Of a stretch of DNA of 64,000 bases, positions 25,574 to 34,936 are shown one piece after another. How positions within the stretch are numbered: position 1 is the stretch's first letter; each line of letters begins with the position of its first letter. Origin of the DNA: Cryobacterium algoritolerans. Lineage in GTDB: Bacteria > Actinomycetota > Actinomycetes > Actinomycetales > Microbacteriaceae. The DNA lies in NCBI RefSeq assembly GCF_004402785.1, contig NZ_SOFP01000047.1:62001-126000 (forward strand), in the 5' to 3' direction. The position numbers and the translations under genes were made by a program. A model generated the notes under the pieces. The model did not search any database and was not told the DNA's origin. It worked only from the letters and a program-made list of their open reading frames with translations.

Positions 25574-26989
25574 GTGGTGGACAAGACCGCTGAAGCCGGC
25601 TTCCGGATCGAACGCGACACGATGGGCGAGGTGCGGGTCCCCGCAACCGCGCTCTACGGCGCCCAGACCCAGCGCGCCGTCGAGAACTTCCCGATCTCCG
25701 GCTCCGTGCTGGAGCCCGCGCAGATTGCCGCCCTCGCCAGAATCAAGAAGTCCGCTGCCCTGGCCAACGCGCGCCTCGGCGTGCTCGACGGAGACATCGC
25801 CAACGCGATCGCCGCCGCTGCCGACGAGGTCATCACCGGCCGGTACGATGGCGAATTCCCGATCGACGTGTACCAGACCGGCAGCGGCACGTCCTCGAAC
25901 ATGAACATGAACGAGGTGCTCGCCACCCTCGCCACTCGCAGCCTGGGCCGCCCGGTGCACCCCAACGACCACGTGAACGCGTCCCAGTCCTCCAACGATG
26001 TCTTCCCCACCTCGGTGCACATCGCCGTGACCAGCGCGCTGATCGACGACCTGATCCCGTCGCTCGACCACCTTGCCGTCGCCCTCGAGGCGAAGTCCGT
26101 GCTCTGGGCCGGCGCCGTGAAGGCCGGCCGCACCCACCTGATGGACGCCACCCCCGTCACCCTCGGCCAGGAATTCGGCGGCTACGCCCGCCAGATGCGC
26201 CTCGGCATCGAGCGTGTGCGCACCGCGCTTCCCCGCGTCGCCGAGGTTCCGCTCGGCGGCACCGCCGTGGGTACCGGCATCAACACGCCGGCCGGGTTCC
26301 CGCAGCTCGTGATCGAGCTGCTCGTCGAGGAGACCGAGCTGCCCGTGACCGAGGCCCGCGACCACTTCGAGGCCCAGGCGAACCGCGACGGCCTGGTCGA
26401 CGCATCCGGCGCACTCCGCACCATCGCGGTCAGCCTCACCAAGGTCTGCAACGATCTGCGTTGGATGGGCTCCGGCCCGAACACGGGCTTCGGCGAACTG
26501 CACATCCCCGACCTGCAGCCCGGTTCTTCGATCATGCCGGGCAAGGTGAATCCGGTCATCCCCGAGGCCGTGCTCATGGTCTGCTCGCGGGTCATCGGCA
26601 ACGATGCCACCATCGCGTGGTCCGGCGCATCCGGCTCGTTCGAACTGAACGTGGCCATCCCTGTGATGGGCACCGCGCTGCTCGAGTCGATCCGCCTGCT
26701 CTCCAACGCGACGCGCGTGCTCGCCGACAAGACCATCGACGGCCTCACCGCGAACCTCGAGCGCGCGCGCGCGCTGGCCGAGTCTTCACCCGCGATCGTC
26801 ACCCCGCTCAACCGGGTGATCGGCTATGAGGCCGCTGCGAAGGTCGCCAAGCACTCGGTGGCGCAGGGGATCACGGTGCGCGAGTCGGTCATCGACCTCG
26901 GCTTCGTCGACCGCGGCGAGGTCACTCTCGAGCAGCTCGACACCGCGCTCGACGTGCTCAGCATGACCCGCCCGCCGCAGGCCAGGTAG
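25574..26989 (+). CDS. fumC: Class II fumarate hydratase
   Basis: 471 residues from [63 protein letters not shown] and [17 protein letters not shown] (family signature with the catalytic Ser) identify fumarase C of the TCA cycle, which converts fumarate to malate without an iron-sulfur cluster. It stands alone after carbonic anhydrase (85-bp gap) and ends 11 bp before a large inverted repeat. Confidence 0.96.
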   Translation: MVDKTAEAGFRIERDTMGEVRVPATALYGAQTQRAVENFPISGSVLEPAQIAALARIKKSAALANARLGVLDGDIANAIAAAADEVITGRYDGEFPIDVYQTGSGTSSNMNMNEVLATLATRSLGRPVHPNDHVNASQSSNDVFPTSVHIAVTSALIDDLIPSLDHLAVALEAKSVLWAGAVKAGRTHLMDATPVTLGQEFGGYARQMRLGIERVRTALPRVAEVPLGGTAVGTGINTPAGFPQLVIELLVEETELPVTEARDHFEAQANRDGLVDASGALRTIAVSLTKVCNDLRWMGSGPNTGFGELHIPDLQPGSSIMPGKVNPVIPEAVLMVCSRVIGNDATIAWSGASGSFELNVAIPVMGTALLESIRLLSNATRVLADKTIDGLTANLERARALAESSPAIVTPLNRVIGYEAAAKVAKHSVAQGITVRESVIDLGFVDRGEVTLEQLDTALDVLSMTRPPQAR

Positions 26990-27000
26990 TCCCTCCTGCT

Positions 27001-27085
27001 GTCAAATTCGACGGAGATTTTGACCGAACGTCCCGGTTTCCGCTCCAGGAACGCCTGTTTCGGCAAAATCTCCGTCGAATTCGAC
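27001..27085. repeat. Long inverted repeat between fumC and phoH
   Basis: Arms 27001-27028 and 27059-27085: TCAAATTCGACGGAGATTTT on the left and, reverse-complemented, TCGAATTCGACGGAGATTTT on the right, extending to about 27 bp with three differences. A 30-base loop separates them. It sits between convergent stop codons, so it can serve as a terminator in both directions, but arms of this length and AT content look more like a dispersed palindromic element than an ordinary terminator. Confidence 0.65.
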
Positions 27086-27096
27086 GGGCGCGGCCG

Positions 27097-28446
27097 TTAG
27101 GCGGGTTCGTTCCCCTCGAGCATCTCGGTGACGAGCGCGGCGATCGCGCTGCGCTCCGAACGGGTGAGCGTCATGTGGGCGAAGAGCGGATGCCCCTTCA
27201 ACGTTTCGATCACCGAGGCCACCCCGTCGAAGCGGCCGACCCGGAGGTTGTCCCGCTGGGCGACGTCGTGGGTGAGTACGACGCGGGAGTTCTGCCCGAT
27301 CCGACTGAGCACCGTCAGCAACACGTTCCGCTCGAGGGACTGAGCCTCGTCCACGATCACGAAGGCGTCGTGCAGCGAGCGGCCGCGGATGTGCGTGAGC
27401 GGCAGCACCTCGAGGATGCCACGGTCGACGACCTCCTCGAGCACATTCTCGGAGACGATGGCCCCGAGCGTGTCGAACACCGCCTGCGCCCACGGGCTCA
27501 TCTTCTCGTTCGCGTCACCGGGAAGGTAACCCAGCTCCTGCCCGCCGACCGCGTAGAGGGGCCGGAAGACCATGATCTTACGGTGCTGCTGGCGCTCCAG
27601 CACGGCCTCGAGACCGGCACACAGGGCGAGCGCCGACTTCCCCGTCCCGGCTCGTCCCCCGAGCGACAGGATCCCGATCGCCGGGTCGAGCAGCAGGTCG
27701 ATGGCCAGGCGCTGCTCGGCCGAACGGCCCTTCAGCCCGAAGACATCCCGGTCGCCGCGGACAAGCTTCATCTCGCCCTTGCCAGTGACCCGGCCCAGGG
27801 CAGAGCCACGGTCGGAGTGGATGACCAGGCCCGTGTTGACGGGCATGTCCTGCACGAGACGGGTGTGGATGACCTCGTTCTCGTACAGCTCGCTGATCTG
27901 GTTGGACCCAAGGGTGATCTCATCCATGCCCGTCCAACCGGAGTCGACCGCGAGTTCGTGCCGGTACTCGTCGGCGAGGAGGCCGATCGACGCCGCCTTG
28001 ACCCGCAGCGGGAGGTCCTTGGAGACGACGGTCACGTTGAGTCCGTCGTTGGCGAGGTTCATCGCCACGGCCAGGATGCGTGAGTCGTTGTCGCCGAGCT
28101 GCAACCCGGAAGGGAGCACAGACATGTTGGAGTGGTTCAGTTCGACCCGCAGGCTGCCGCCCTCACCGACCGGGATCGGGAAGTCGAGCCGTTCGTGCTT
28201 GACCCGCAGCTCGTCGAGGAGCCGCAGGGCCTGGCGGGCGAAGTACCCGATCTCCGGGTCGTTGCGCTTGGACTCGAGTTCCGCGATCACGACGACGGGA
28301 AGCACGACCGCGTGCTCCGCGAAGCGGAAGATCGCCTTGGGATCGGACAGGAGGACGGAGGTGTCAAGCACATACGTGCACTCGGCTTGGTCTGCCCCGT
28401 TGACGCTTCGGTGCGAACCTTTTTGGTCGATCTGATTAGCGGTCAC
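27097..28446 (-). CDS. PhoH-family protein with N-terminal PIN domain (PhoH2-like)
   Basis: About 449 residues. [20 protein letters not shown] opens the PIN ribonuclease domain, with [20 protein letters not shown] and [14 protein letters not shown] carrying its acidic residues. The PhoH ATPase follows: [20 protein letters not shown] (Walker A) and [20 protein letters not shown] (Walker B). This fusion is the PhoH2 type, an RNA-unwinding and cleaving enzyme in mycobacteria. GTG at 28446 follows GGGAG; the frame continues to another GTG at 28500, which is also possible. TATAGC near 28545 (minus strand) may be its -10. The 28501-28665 interval holds nothing else I can name. Confidence 0.9.
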   Translation of the reverse strand: MTANQIDQKGSHRSVNGADQAECTYVLDTSVLLSDPKAIFRFAEHAVVLPVVVIAELESKRNDPEIGYFARQALRLLDELRVKHERLDFPIPVGEGGSLRVELNHSNMSVLPSGLQLGDNDSRILAVAMNLANDGLNVTVVSKDLPLRVKAASIGLLADEYRHELAVDSGWTGMDEITLGSNQISELYENEVIHTRLVQDMPVNTGLVIHSDRGSALGRVTGKGEMKLVRGDRDVFGLKGRSAEQRLAIDLLLDPAIGILSLGGRAGTGKSALALCAGLEAVLERQQHRKIMVFRPLYAVGGQELGYLPGDANEKMSPWAQAVFDTLGAIVSENVLEEVVDRGILEVLPLTHIRGRSLHDAFVIVDEAQSLERNVLLTVLSRIGQNSRVVLTHDVAQRDNLRVGRFDGVASVIETLKGHPLFAHMTLTRSERSAIAALVTEMLEGNEPA

Positions 28447-28665
28447 AACCACTCCCACCCCGGCCTCGAAAGGCGCGGATTGTGTTTGCGAGCTGGCCAC
28501 TAAGGTCTCGAGCCGTACTTATGTGGCCGTCTCGACCAGGCGCTATACCTGATGGATGTGACGCTACTTTCCCAAGGGTTCCAGGGGAAGTCCGACACGC
28601 CCATTGATATCAGACGTTAATCAATCCGCGACCGGGTCGGCGCTGCTCGGCCGGGCCGCACCGGC

Positions 28666-29787
28666 TCAGTAGATTGCCGCGGTGGCATACGACGTGAACG
28701 CGCCCCGGAGCATGTCGACCGTGTCGACCGAGAGCACGGCGTGGGCGCAGAGCCGAACCGTGCCGTCCCGCGTTGTGGCCGTGACCCCATGGTTGTGCAG
28801 GGCCGCGGTCAGCATGGTCAGCTGGGCGCTGGGCGGTTCGAGGACGACGATGCCCGCTCGTTCGCTCTCGTCGCGTGAGGACACAACCGGTATGGCGAAC
28901 TCGTCGGCGAGGTCGATCAGCTCCGACACGTTCACGGCGACGGCCGCCTCGATGCTGCCGATTCCGACCCTGGCAATGTCGTCGAGGGCAGCTGCGAACC
29001 GCGCCTGGGCGATCGCGTCACCATTGCTCACCCGGAATGCGTTGGCGCTCCGACTCGGCGGCAGCACCTCGTCCCATGGCTCGGCGGTGTCGGTGCCGGC
29101 AAAACCGGAGAAGACGGGCACAAGGCGCTCCACGGCCCGGTCGCTCAGGGCCAGGAACCCGGTGCCCCAGCCTGCCCTGGTCCATTTCTGACCTCCGGAG
29201 GCGACGACATCCGCCACCTCGTATGGAGCATCGACGACCCCGAAGCCCTGAATGGCGTCAACGATGAGCAGACGGTCTCCGATGACCTGACGGATGCCGT
29301 CGAGGTCGGCCCGGTGACCCGTCCGGGAGTCGACGAGGCAGACCGCGACCGCCACAGTGGCGGGGGTGAGCTGTTCCCTGATTTCGCCGGGCGTGACCCT
29401 GCCGTGCTCGGTCGCCAGCCAGACCGGCAGGGCCACGTGCAGGGCCTCGGCCGCCCGGACGGCCGCGAAGGGAACGGTCGGGAAGTCGTTCGGCGACAGG
29501 AGCACCGCCCCGGTCAGGCCGAACATGGCCTGCATGATCCCGGTGGTGGTGTTCGGCTCGCAGACCACCTGGTCGGCGCGGAAGCCCGTGGCGTGGGCGA
29601 CCGCGATGCGCAGCCGTTCGTCCTGCGCGTGCAGGTGGTCGAGACTGCCGTAACGGGCATGGGAGAGCACCTCGGTCTGGCCGAGGGTTTCGGCGACAAC
29701 AGCGGCAGACATGGGCCCGACCCGGGCGTAGTCGAGGTACCCGGGCTCCTCGAGGAAGCCCTCCGCGAACCGGTCTATGGCGTCCAT
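28666..29787 (-). CDS. Aminotransferase class V-fold PLP-dependent enzyme
   Basis: 373 residues. GYLDYARVGPMSAAVVAETL, then CEPNTTTGIMQAMFGLTGAV, IVDAIQGFGVVDAPYEVADV and ASGGQKWTRAGWGTGFLALS; the last holds the Schiff-base lysine. This is the fold of cysteine desulfurase/kynureninase-like enzymes. There is no active-site cysteine loop as in IscS, so a specific reaction cannot be assigned. It starts 7 bp upstream of the stop of nothing on its strand; the following gene on the same strand (isoprenyl transferase) lies upstream with an 7-bp gap, suggesting cotranscription. Confidence 0.85.
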   Translation of the reverse strand: MDAIDRFAEGFLEEPGYLDYARVGPMSAAVVAETLGQTEVLSHARYGSLDHLHAQDERLRIAVAHATGFRADQVVCEPNTTTGIMQAMFGLTGAVLLSPNDFPTVPFAAVRAAEALHVALPVWLATEHGRVTPGEIREQLTPATVAVAVCLVDSRTGHRADLDGIRQVIGDRLLIVDAIQGFGVVDAPYEVADVVASGGQKWTRAGWGTGFLALSDRAVERLVPVFSGFAGTDTAEPWDEVLPPSRSANAFRVSNGDAIAQARFAAALDDIARVGIGSIEAAVAVNVSELIDLADEFAIPVVSSRDESERAGIVVLEPPSAQLTMLTAALHNHGVTATTRDGTVRLCAHAVLSVDTVDMLRGAFTSYATAAIY

Positions 29788-29794
29788 CCGTCTC

Positions 29795-30580
29795 CTACCC
29801 GCCGAATCGGCGCTGGCGTTTGGCGAAGTCGCGGAGGGCTCGAAGAAAGTCCACCTGACGGAGGTCCGGCCCGAGGGCCTCGACGAAGTAGAACTCGCTG
29901 TGCGCGCTCTGCCAGAGCATGAAGTCGCTGATCCGCTGTTCCCCGGAGGTTCGGATGACGAGGTCGGGGTCTGGCTGGCCGCCGGTGTAGAGGTGCGCGC
30001 CGATCAGGTCGGGCGTGAGCGTCTCCGCGAGGTCGGCGAGCGTGCCGCCGTTCTCGAGGTGCGCACCCACGATGCTGCGCATGGCGTCTGTGATCTCCGT
30101 GCGTCCGCCGTAGCCGACTGCGAGGTTGATGTGCAGGCCCTTCTTCCGTGCGGTGCGCGCCTCGGCGGCGTCGAGCGCCGCAACGAGGGCGTCGGGCAGC
30201 CCGGCCTTGGAACCAACCTGCTGCACCCGCCAGTCCCGGTAGCGGGACAGCTCCTCGGCGAGTTTGGCAATGATCTTCGTCAGTTCGGAGAGTTCTTCAC
30301 TCCCCCGGTTGGTCAGGTTGTCCGAGGACAGCAGGTACAGGGTGACCACCGAGATGCCCAGGTCGTCGCACCACTTGAGGAACTCGCGCATCTTGGCGGC
30401 CCCTGCCCGGTGCCCATGGGCGGCCGAATCGAAGCCGAGCTGCCTGGCCCAGCGCCGGTTCCCGTCGATGATCATGGCCACGTGGTCCGGCAGCACATCC
30501 TGCGTTAGTCCGCGACGAAGACGACGCTGGTACACCCCGTAAAGGATGCCGCGCGCCCAAGGAACCTGCCGCTTCTGCAC
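29795..30580 (-). CDS. uppS: Isoprenyl transferase (cis-prenyl diphosphate synthase)
   Basis: 261 residues from GTG. PDHVAMIIDGNRRWARQLGF is the catalytic Asp-Gly-Asn-Arg-Arg-Trp motif, HRAGAAKMREFLKWCDDLGI region II, and PDPDLVIRTSGEQRISDFML with the following WQSAHSEFYF regions IV and V. It condenses isopentenyl diphosphate with cis geometry toward undecaprenyl/decaprenyl carriers; many actinobacteria have two paralogues and chain length cannot be told here. Divergent from the hemolysin III gene (69-bp gap). Confidence 0.93.
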   Translation of the reverse strand: MQKRQVPWARGILYGVYQRRLRRGLTQDVLPDHVAMIIDGNRRWARQLGFDSAAHGHRAGAAKMREFLKWCDDLGISVVTLYLLSSDNLTNRGSEELSELTKIIAKLAEELSRYRDWRVQQVGSKAGLPDALVAALDAAEARTARKKGLHINLAVGYGGRTEITDAMRSIVGAHLENGGTLADLAETLTPDLIGAHLYTGGQPDPDLVIRTSGEQRISDFMLWQSAHSEFYFVEALGPDLRQVDFLRALRDFAKRQRRFGG

Positions 30581-30649
30581 ACATTCACGGTAGCCCACAT
30601 TGGTACCCGCGTGCCGCGCCGGGCATGCGCCCTGTCGTATTCTGGCTGT

Positions 30650-31351
30650 ATGGCCAACGTGGACGACATCCCCAACCTGCCGCTGATGGAGAATGACACT
30701 CCCCATACGGATGACGCCAAGCCCACCTGGCGAGGCTGGATCCACGCCGGCACGTTCCCGGTCACGATCGTGGCCGGAATCATCCTGCTCGTGCTCGCGG
30801 ACGGGGATGCGGCGAAGTGGAGTTCGTTCGTCTTCGTGCTGAGTTCCATGCTCCTCTTCGGCAACTCGGCGCTGTACCACCGGTTCAACTGGAAGCCGAT
30901 GACCCGGCTCGTGCTCAAGCGCATCGACCACGCCAACATCTTCCTGCTGATCGCCGGCTCGTACACTCCGATCGCGGTGCTCGCCCTGCCGCCGGCCAAG
31001 TCGATCCTGCTTCTGTCCCTGGTCTGGGGCGGCGCGATCCTGGGGATCGCGTTCCGCGTGTTCTGGATCCACGCGCCGCGCTGGCTCTACGTTCCCCTCT
31101 ACCTGGCCCTCGGTTGGGGGGCACTCATGTTCATCGTCGATTTCTTCCAGGCGAACGCACCCATGATGACGCTGATCATGATCGGCGGCCTCTGCTACTC
31201 GGTCGGTGCCGTGGTCTACGGGCTGAAGAAGCCCAACCCGGTACCGGGCGTGTTTGGTTTCCACGAGATCTTCCACAGCCTGACCGTGGTGGCGTTCCTC
31301 TGCCACTGGGTCGCGATCCTGATCATCGCGACCCACCCGCTCTACCCCTGA
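30650..31351 (+). CDS. Hemolysin III family (TrhA/PAQR-like) membrane protein
   Basis: 233 residues with seven membrane spans. SALYHRFNWKPMTRLVLKRI, DHANIFLLIAGSYTPIAVLA and FHEIFHSLTVVAFLCHW carry the Ser-x3-His, Asp and His-x3-His residues conserved in the CREST/PAQR superfamily metal site. Start MANVDD chosen; TATTCT is 6 bp upstream with no ribosome binding site, so the mRNA is probably leaderless. Confidence 0.92.
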   Translation: MANVDDIPNLPLMENDTPHTDDAKPTWRGWIHAGTFPVTIVAGIILLVLADGDAAKWSSFVFVLSSMLLFGNSALYHRFNWKPMTRLVLKRIDHANIFLLIAGSYTPIAVLALPPAKSILLLSLVWGGAILGIAFRVFWIHAPRWLYVPLYLALGWGALMFIVDFFQANAPMMTLIMIGGLCYSVGAVVYGLKKPNPVPGVFGFHEIFHSLTVVAFLCHWVAILIIATHPLYP

Positions 31352-31362
31352 CGGGCCGGCGT

Positions 31363-31674
31363 CTACTGACCGGTCTGCTGGCCCGGCGTCTGCTGGCCCG
31401 GCGTCTGCTGGCCCGGCGACGCCGGGTCGTCGGCATCGCCAGCCGCGTTCGCGGCGATCTCGGCCGCGAGGCGTTCCTTGATCTGGGCCCGGTACGTGTT
31501 GCGGCGGATGCGGCGGTTCAGGTCAAAACCCAGCAGCACCACCATCGCGGCGATGAAAAAAATCGCCACGAAGCCAGCCGGCCCCGGGGTCACCGTGTCC
31601 GGGTTGAATTCGGGCGGCGGGGTGTTCGCAAGGATGAAACTCGCGACCGGTCCCGCGAGCAGGAACGCGGTCAC
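31363..31674 (-). CDS. Small membrane protein with PGQQT tail repeats
   Basis: 103 residues: GTG start, one hydrophobic stretch at the N terminus and another at PAGFVAIFFIAAMVVLLGFD, then a basic cytoplasmic helix (LNRRIRRNTYRAQIKERLAA). The C terminus is three tandem PGQQT units, encoded by a 15-bp direct repeat at about 31372-31421. No known function. The start overlaps the mca stop (GTGA), so it is the second gene of that operon. The repeat number may vary between strains. Confidence 0.8.
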   Translation of the reverse strand: MTAFLLAGPVASFILANTPPPEFNPDTVTPGPAGFVAIFFIAAMVVLLGFDLNRRIRRNTYRAQIKERLAAEIAANAAGDADDPASPGQQTPGQQTPGQQTGQ

Positions 31675-32534
31675 GAGTTGTCCCGCACGCCGGCGAAGAG
31701 ATCGGATTCGGGCATTTCGGTGTCAACTTTCGATTGGACGAGCTGGAAGTCCTCGTACGGCCAGGCCTGGCGGATGAGGTCGTTGGGCCAGAAGAAGAAG
31801 CTGCTGCCCGGCGACACCTGGCTCGCGTGCGATCGCAGGGCGGCATCCCTGGCCTCGAGGAAGTCGCCGACGGGCACGTGGGTCGTCGCCAGCTTCGGGT
31901 AGTTCTTCATCCATTCGCGTGCCTCGCCGAGCGGCTCCAGCAGCGGGGACTCCGGCTCGGTGACGCTTAGTTCGAGGAACATCGCGTCGACCCGTTCCAA
32001 ATTGAAGATCCGGTCGAAATAGAGCTTGTCGATCTGCCAGGCGGCACCGGCATCCGGGTACCTGGCCGGGTCGGCCGCGGCCCGGTAGGCCTCCATCGAC
32101 ACATCGTGGCAACGGATGTGGTCGGGGTGCGGGTAACCGCCGTTCTCGTCATAGGTGATGAGCACGTGCGGCCGGAACTCGCGGATGACCCGAACCACAG
32201 GTTCGGCCGAGACATCGAGGGGGACGGCGGCGAAGGAGTTGGCCGGGACCTGGCCGTCGTCGTTCATGCCCGAGTCTTCGTAGCCCAGCCATCGGTGCTG
32301 CACGCCCAGGTGGCGCTGCGCAGCCTGCATCTCGCGTCTGCGGAGCCCGGCGAGGTCGCGTTCGGCCATGGCGTGCCCGGCCATGGCTTCGTTCAGGATG
32401 CTGCCACGCTCGCCCCCGGTGCAGCTGAGCACCATTACGTCGGCGCCGAGGCTGCGATAGTAGGCGTAGGTTGCCGCGCCCTTGCTCGACTCATCGTCGG
32501 GATGGGCGTGCACGGCCAAGAGTCGCAGTGTCAT
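31671..32534 (-). CDS. mca: Mycothiol conjugate amidase
   Basis: 287 residues. LLAVHAHPDDESSKGAATYA has the zinc-binding His-Pro-Asp-Asp, ENGGYPHPDHIRCHDVSMEA the third ligand motif, and LSCTGGERGSILNEAM is conserved in the LmbE/PIG-L family. The Mca subgroup (about 290 residues, with the C-terminal SSFFFWPNDLIRQAWPYEDF) cleaves mycothiol S-conjugates for detoxification. This supports an actinobacterial, mycothiol-producing host. Confidence 0.93.
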   Translation of the reverse strand: MTLRLLAVHAHPDDESSKGAATYAYYRSLGADVMVLSCTGGERGSILNEAMAGHAMAERDLAGLRRREMQAAQRHLGVQHRWLGYEDSGMNDDGQVPANSFAAVPLDVSAEPVVRVIREFRPHVLITYDENGGYPHPDHIRCHDVSMEAYRAAADPARYPDAGAAWQIDKLYFDRIFNLERVDAMFLELSVTEPESPLLEPLGEAREWMKNYPKLATTHVPVGDFLEARDAALRSHASQVSPGSSFFFWPNDLIRQAWPYEDFQLVQSKVDTEMPESDLFAGVRDNS

Positions 32535-32603
32535 CAAACTCCTCAGAAATGCCAGATAACCTTGAGCTAAGACTAATCGTTGAACAGTGAGTGTGGAGCC
32601 CCA

Positions 32604-33005
32604 GTGGCCGTGAGCAGCAACCTCGACACCCGGTACGGGCGTGCCCCGAATCGGAGCCTTCGTGAGCGTCGATTGCTCTGGATCGGCGCCGGCACCCTGC
32701 TCGCCGTGCTCGTTGGATGGGTGGTCTGGATCGGGCTGGGCGGGTCGCAGCCTCTGCTCGAGACCCGGGACATCGGGCATAGCGTCATCGACGCTCACGG
32801 CGTCAGCGTCACTTTCGAGGCGTCGATCCCGGTCGGTCGAGCGGCGAGTTGCGCGGTCGAGGCGCTGAACGAAGGCTTCACTGTCGTCGGCTGGAAGGTG
32901 ATCGACCTGCCGCCGAGCGAGCGGTATTCGCGGGCCTTTACCGAGGTCGTCCGCACGACAGAGCAGAGCAACACCGGATTGATTTACCGGTGCTGGCTGA
33001 CCTAG
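32604..33005 (+). CDS. DUF4307 domain membrane protein
   Basis: 133 residues. A short cytoplasmic start with SSNLDTRYGR, one membrane span (WIGAGTLLAVLVGWVVWIGL), then an outside domain with VTFEASIPVGRAASCAVEAL and VGWKVIDLPP; this is DUF4307, often found next to mca in actinobacteria. GTG at 32604 is chosen for GGAG five bases upstream; the frame opens at TTG 32580. Function unknown. Divergent from mca. Confidence 0.88.
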   Translation: MAVSSNLDTRYGRAPNRSLRERRLLWIGAGTLLAVLVGWVVWIGLGGSQPLLETRDIGHSVIDAHGVSVTFEASIPVGRAASCAVEALNEGFTVVGWKVIDLPPSERYSRAFTEVVRTTEQSNTGLIYRCWLT

Positions 33006-33016
33006 ACTGATGGCTT

Positions 33017-33041
33017 CGCCCTGACGTAATACGTCGGGGCG
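33017..33041. terminator. Hairpin between DUF4307 gene and greA
   Basis: CGCCCTGACGT / ACGTCGGGGCG with one mismatch and a 3-base loop, followed by TCCGTTGT. It begins 12 bp after the DUF4307 stop and ends 70 bp before greA. It could be a weak terminator or part of the greA leader. Confidence 0.5.
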
Positions 33042-33110
33042 TCCGTTGTATTGCTGCAGGCATACCCTGCGCGTCACACTCACGCACCACGCGCACGAGG
33101 AGGAGAACCC

Positions 33111-33602
33111 ATGACTACCCCAACAACGGTCACCTGGCTGACCCAGGAGGCCCATGACCGCCTGGCCGCCGAGCTTGAGTCGCTGAGTACCGTCGGACGG
33201 GTCGAGATCGCCAAGAAGATCGAGTCCGCGCGCGAAGAGGGCGACCTCAAGGAGAACTCCGGCTACCACGCGGCCAAGGACGAACAGGGCAAGATGGAGG
33301 CGCGCATCCGCACTCTGGTCGTGCTGCTGCGCAACGCCGAGGTCGGCCACGCGCCGGAAAGCCAGGGCGTCGTGGAGCCCGGCACTGTCATTACGGCGGC
33401 GATCGCGGGCGATGAGACGCGGTTCCTGATCGGCAGCCGCGAGATCGCCGGAGGCAGCGACCTCGATGTGTTCAGCGAACAGAGCCCCCTCGGCTCCGCG
33501 ATCCTCGGCCTCAAGGTCGGCGCGAGGACGTCGTACACCACGCCCGGTGGCAAGGACATCGCGGTCGAGATCCTTCTCGTCGAGACCTGGGCCGGCAACT
33601 AG
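33111..33602 (+). CDS. greA: Transcription elongation factor GreA
   Basis: 163 residues. WLTQEAHDRLAAELESL opens the coiled coil, whose tip is REEGDLKENSGYHAAKDEQG with the two acidic residues used for RNA cleavage; the C-terminal FKBP-like domain has SPLGSAILGLKVGARTSYTT. It rescues backtracked RNA polymerase. GAGGAGGAGAACCC precedes the ATG. Confidence 0.95.
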   Translation: MTTPTTVTWLTQEAHDRLAAELESLSTVGRVEIAKKIESAREEGDLKENSGYHAAKDEQGKMEARIRTLVVLLRNAEVGHAPESQGVVEPGTVITAAIAGDETRFLIGSREIAGGSDLDVFSEQSPLGSAILGLKVGARTSYTTPGGKDIAVEILLVETWAGN

Positions 33603-33616
33603 CCAGTCACGCGGCC

Positions 33617-33700
33617 GGGGTCTCGACAGAGTCGACCACCGGGACAGGCTCGACCACCTCGGGTCTCGACCCCCGGTGGTCGAGCTTGTCGGGACCGGGA
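33617..33700. repeat. REP-like palindromes (GGTCTCGAC / GGTGGTCGAG type)
   Basis: The 98-bp gap between the convergent greA and ilvA genes is filled by alternating GTCTCGAC, GTCGACCACCGG, CTCGACCACC and GGTGGTCGAGCTTGTC. The last two words form a hairpin (about 33644-33658 with 33675-33690). The same words recur at 41750-41905, so this is a dispersed family that also may terminate transcription. Confidence 0.65.
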
Positions 33701-34936
33701 CTAGTCGAAATGCGGGTCGTAGCCGGCCGAGCGGAGCACGTCCACGACGTGCTGGCGGTGGTCGGGTCCCCGGGTTTCGACACTGACGTTCAGCTCGACC
33801 TCGCTGATCTGCAGTCCGACGCCGTGCCGGGTGTGCAGCACCTCGATCACATTGGCGTGCGCCTCCGCGAGCAGTTCCGAGATGCGGGCCAGCTGGCCGG
33901 GGCGGTCGGGCAGCATGATCCGCAGGGTGAGATAGCGACCGGATGCCGAGAGGCCGTGGCTGATCACGCGCTGCATCAGCAGCGGGTCGATGTTACCGCC
34001 GCTGAGGATCGCGACGGTGGGCCCCGACGCGGTGATCTTTCCGGCGAGGATCGCCGCCACGGCGACCGCACCGGCCGGTTCGACCACGAGCTTGGCGCGC
34101 TCGAGTAGCACCAGAAGAGCGCGGGCGGTGTCGTCCTCGGTGACCGTGACGACCTCGTCGACCACGTCGCGCACGATCTGGAAGTTGAGCAGCCCTGGCT
34201 TGGCCACCGCGATGCCATCGGACATCGTCGGCGACATCACGATCTCGGTTGCCACCCCCGCGGCCAGGGACGGCGGGTAGGCCGCCGCGTTCTCGGCCTG
34301 CACGCCGATCACCCGGATCGTGCGCCCCTCGCGGGCGGCGCGTTGTTTGAGCGCGCTCGCGACACCGGAGATCAGCCCCCCGCCGCCGATGGGCACGAGA
34401 ACGGTGTCGAGGCCCTGAACCTGATCGAGGATTTCCAGGCCCAGCGTGCCCTGGCCGGTGACGACATCCGGGTGGTCGAACGGCGGAATCAGAATCGCGC
34501 CGGTCTCGATCGCGTAGGCCGCGGCAGCCAGGAGGGGCTCGGCGACCGTGTTCCCACGCAGGATGACGTGCGCCCCGTAGTCGCGGGTGGCCTGAAGCTT
34601 GGGCAACGCAACACCGACCGGCATGAAGATGGTGGCCTTGATGCCCAGTTCACGGGCGGCGAACGCGACCCCCTGGGCATGGTTGCCGGCCGAGGCTGCG
34701 ACGACCCCGTGGCTCTTCTCCTCGTCGGTCAACTGGGAGAGCCGGTTGTACGCCCCGCGGATCTTGTACGATCCGGTGCGTTGCAGGTTCTCGCACTTGA
34801 GGTGAACGGGCGAGCCGAGCAGTTCGCTGAGGTACCGTGAGCTCTCCATCGGGGTGACCCGGGCGACGGTCGCGACGACGGCGCGAGCCGCCTCGAAGTC
34901 GGCCAGGGTGGGGCCGACGAGGGAAACGTTAGTCAT
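33701..34936 (-). CDS. ilvA: Threonine ammonia-lyase
   Basis: 411 residues. NLQRTGSYKIRGAYNRLSQL contains the PLP lysine (about K58), ASAGNHAQGVAFAARELGI the substrate loop, and VPIGGGGLISGVASALKQ the phosphate-binding glycine loop. An ACT-type domain follows at about 330-411 (LTLRIMLPDRPGQLARISEL). It converts threonine to 2-oxobutyrate, either for isoleucine synthesis or catabolism; the single ACT domain fits the shorter catabolic-type enzymes. Its start overlaps the upstream transporter gene by 8 bp. Confidence 0.92.
   Translation of the reverse strand: MTNVSLVGPTLADFEAARAVVATVARVTPMESSRYLSELLGSPVHLKCENLQRTGSYKIRGAYNRLSQLTDEEKSHGVVAASAGNHAQGVAFAARELGIKATIFMPVGVALPKLQATRDYGAHVILRGNTVAEPLLAAAAYAIETGAILIPPFDHPDVVTGQGTLGLEILDQVQGLDTVLVPIGGGGLISGVASALKQRAAREGRTIRVIGVQAENAAAYPPSLAAGVATEIVMSPTMSDGIAVAKPGLLNFQIVRDVVDEVVTVTEDDTARALLVLLERAKLVVEPAGAVAVAAILAGKITASGPTVAILSGGNIDPLLMQRVISHGLSASGRYLTLRIMLPDRPGQLARISELLAEAHANVIEVLHTRHGVGLQISEVELNVSVETRGPDHRQHVVDVLRSAGYDPHFD

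Noticed and set aside
31372-31421. CRISPR-like or regulatory direct repeats
   Set aside because: These 15-bp repeats encode PGQQT units inside a gene and have no spacers.
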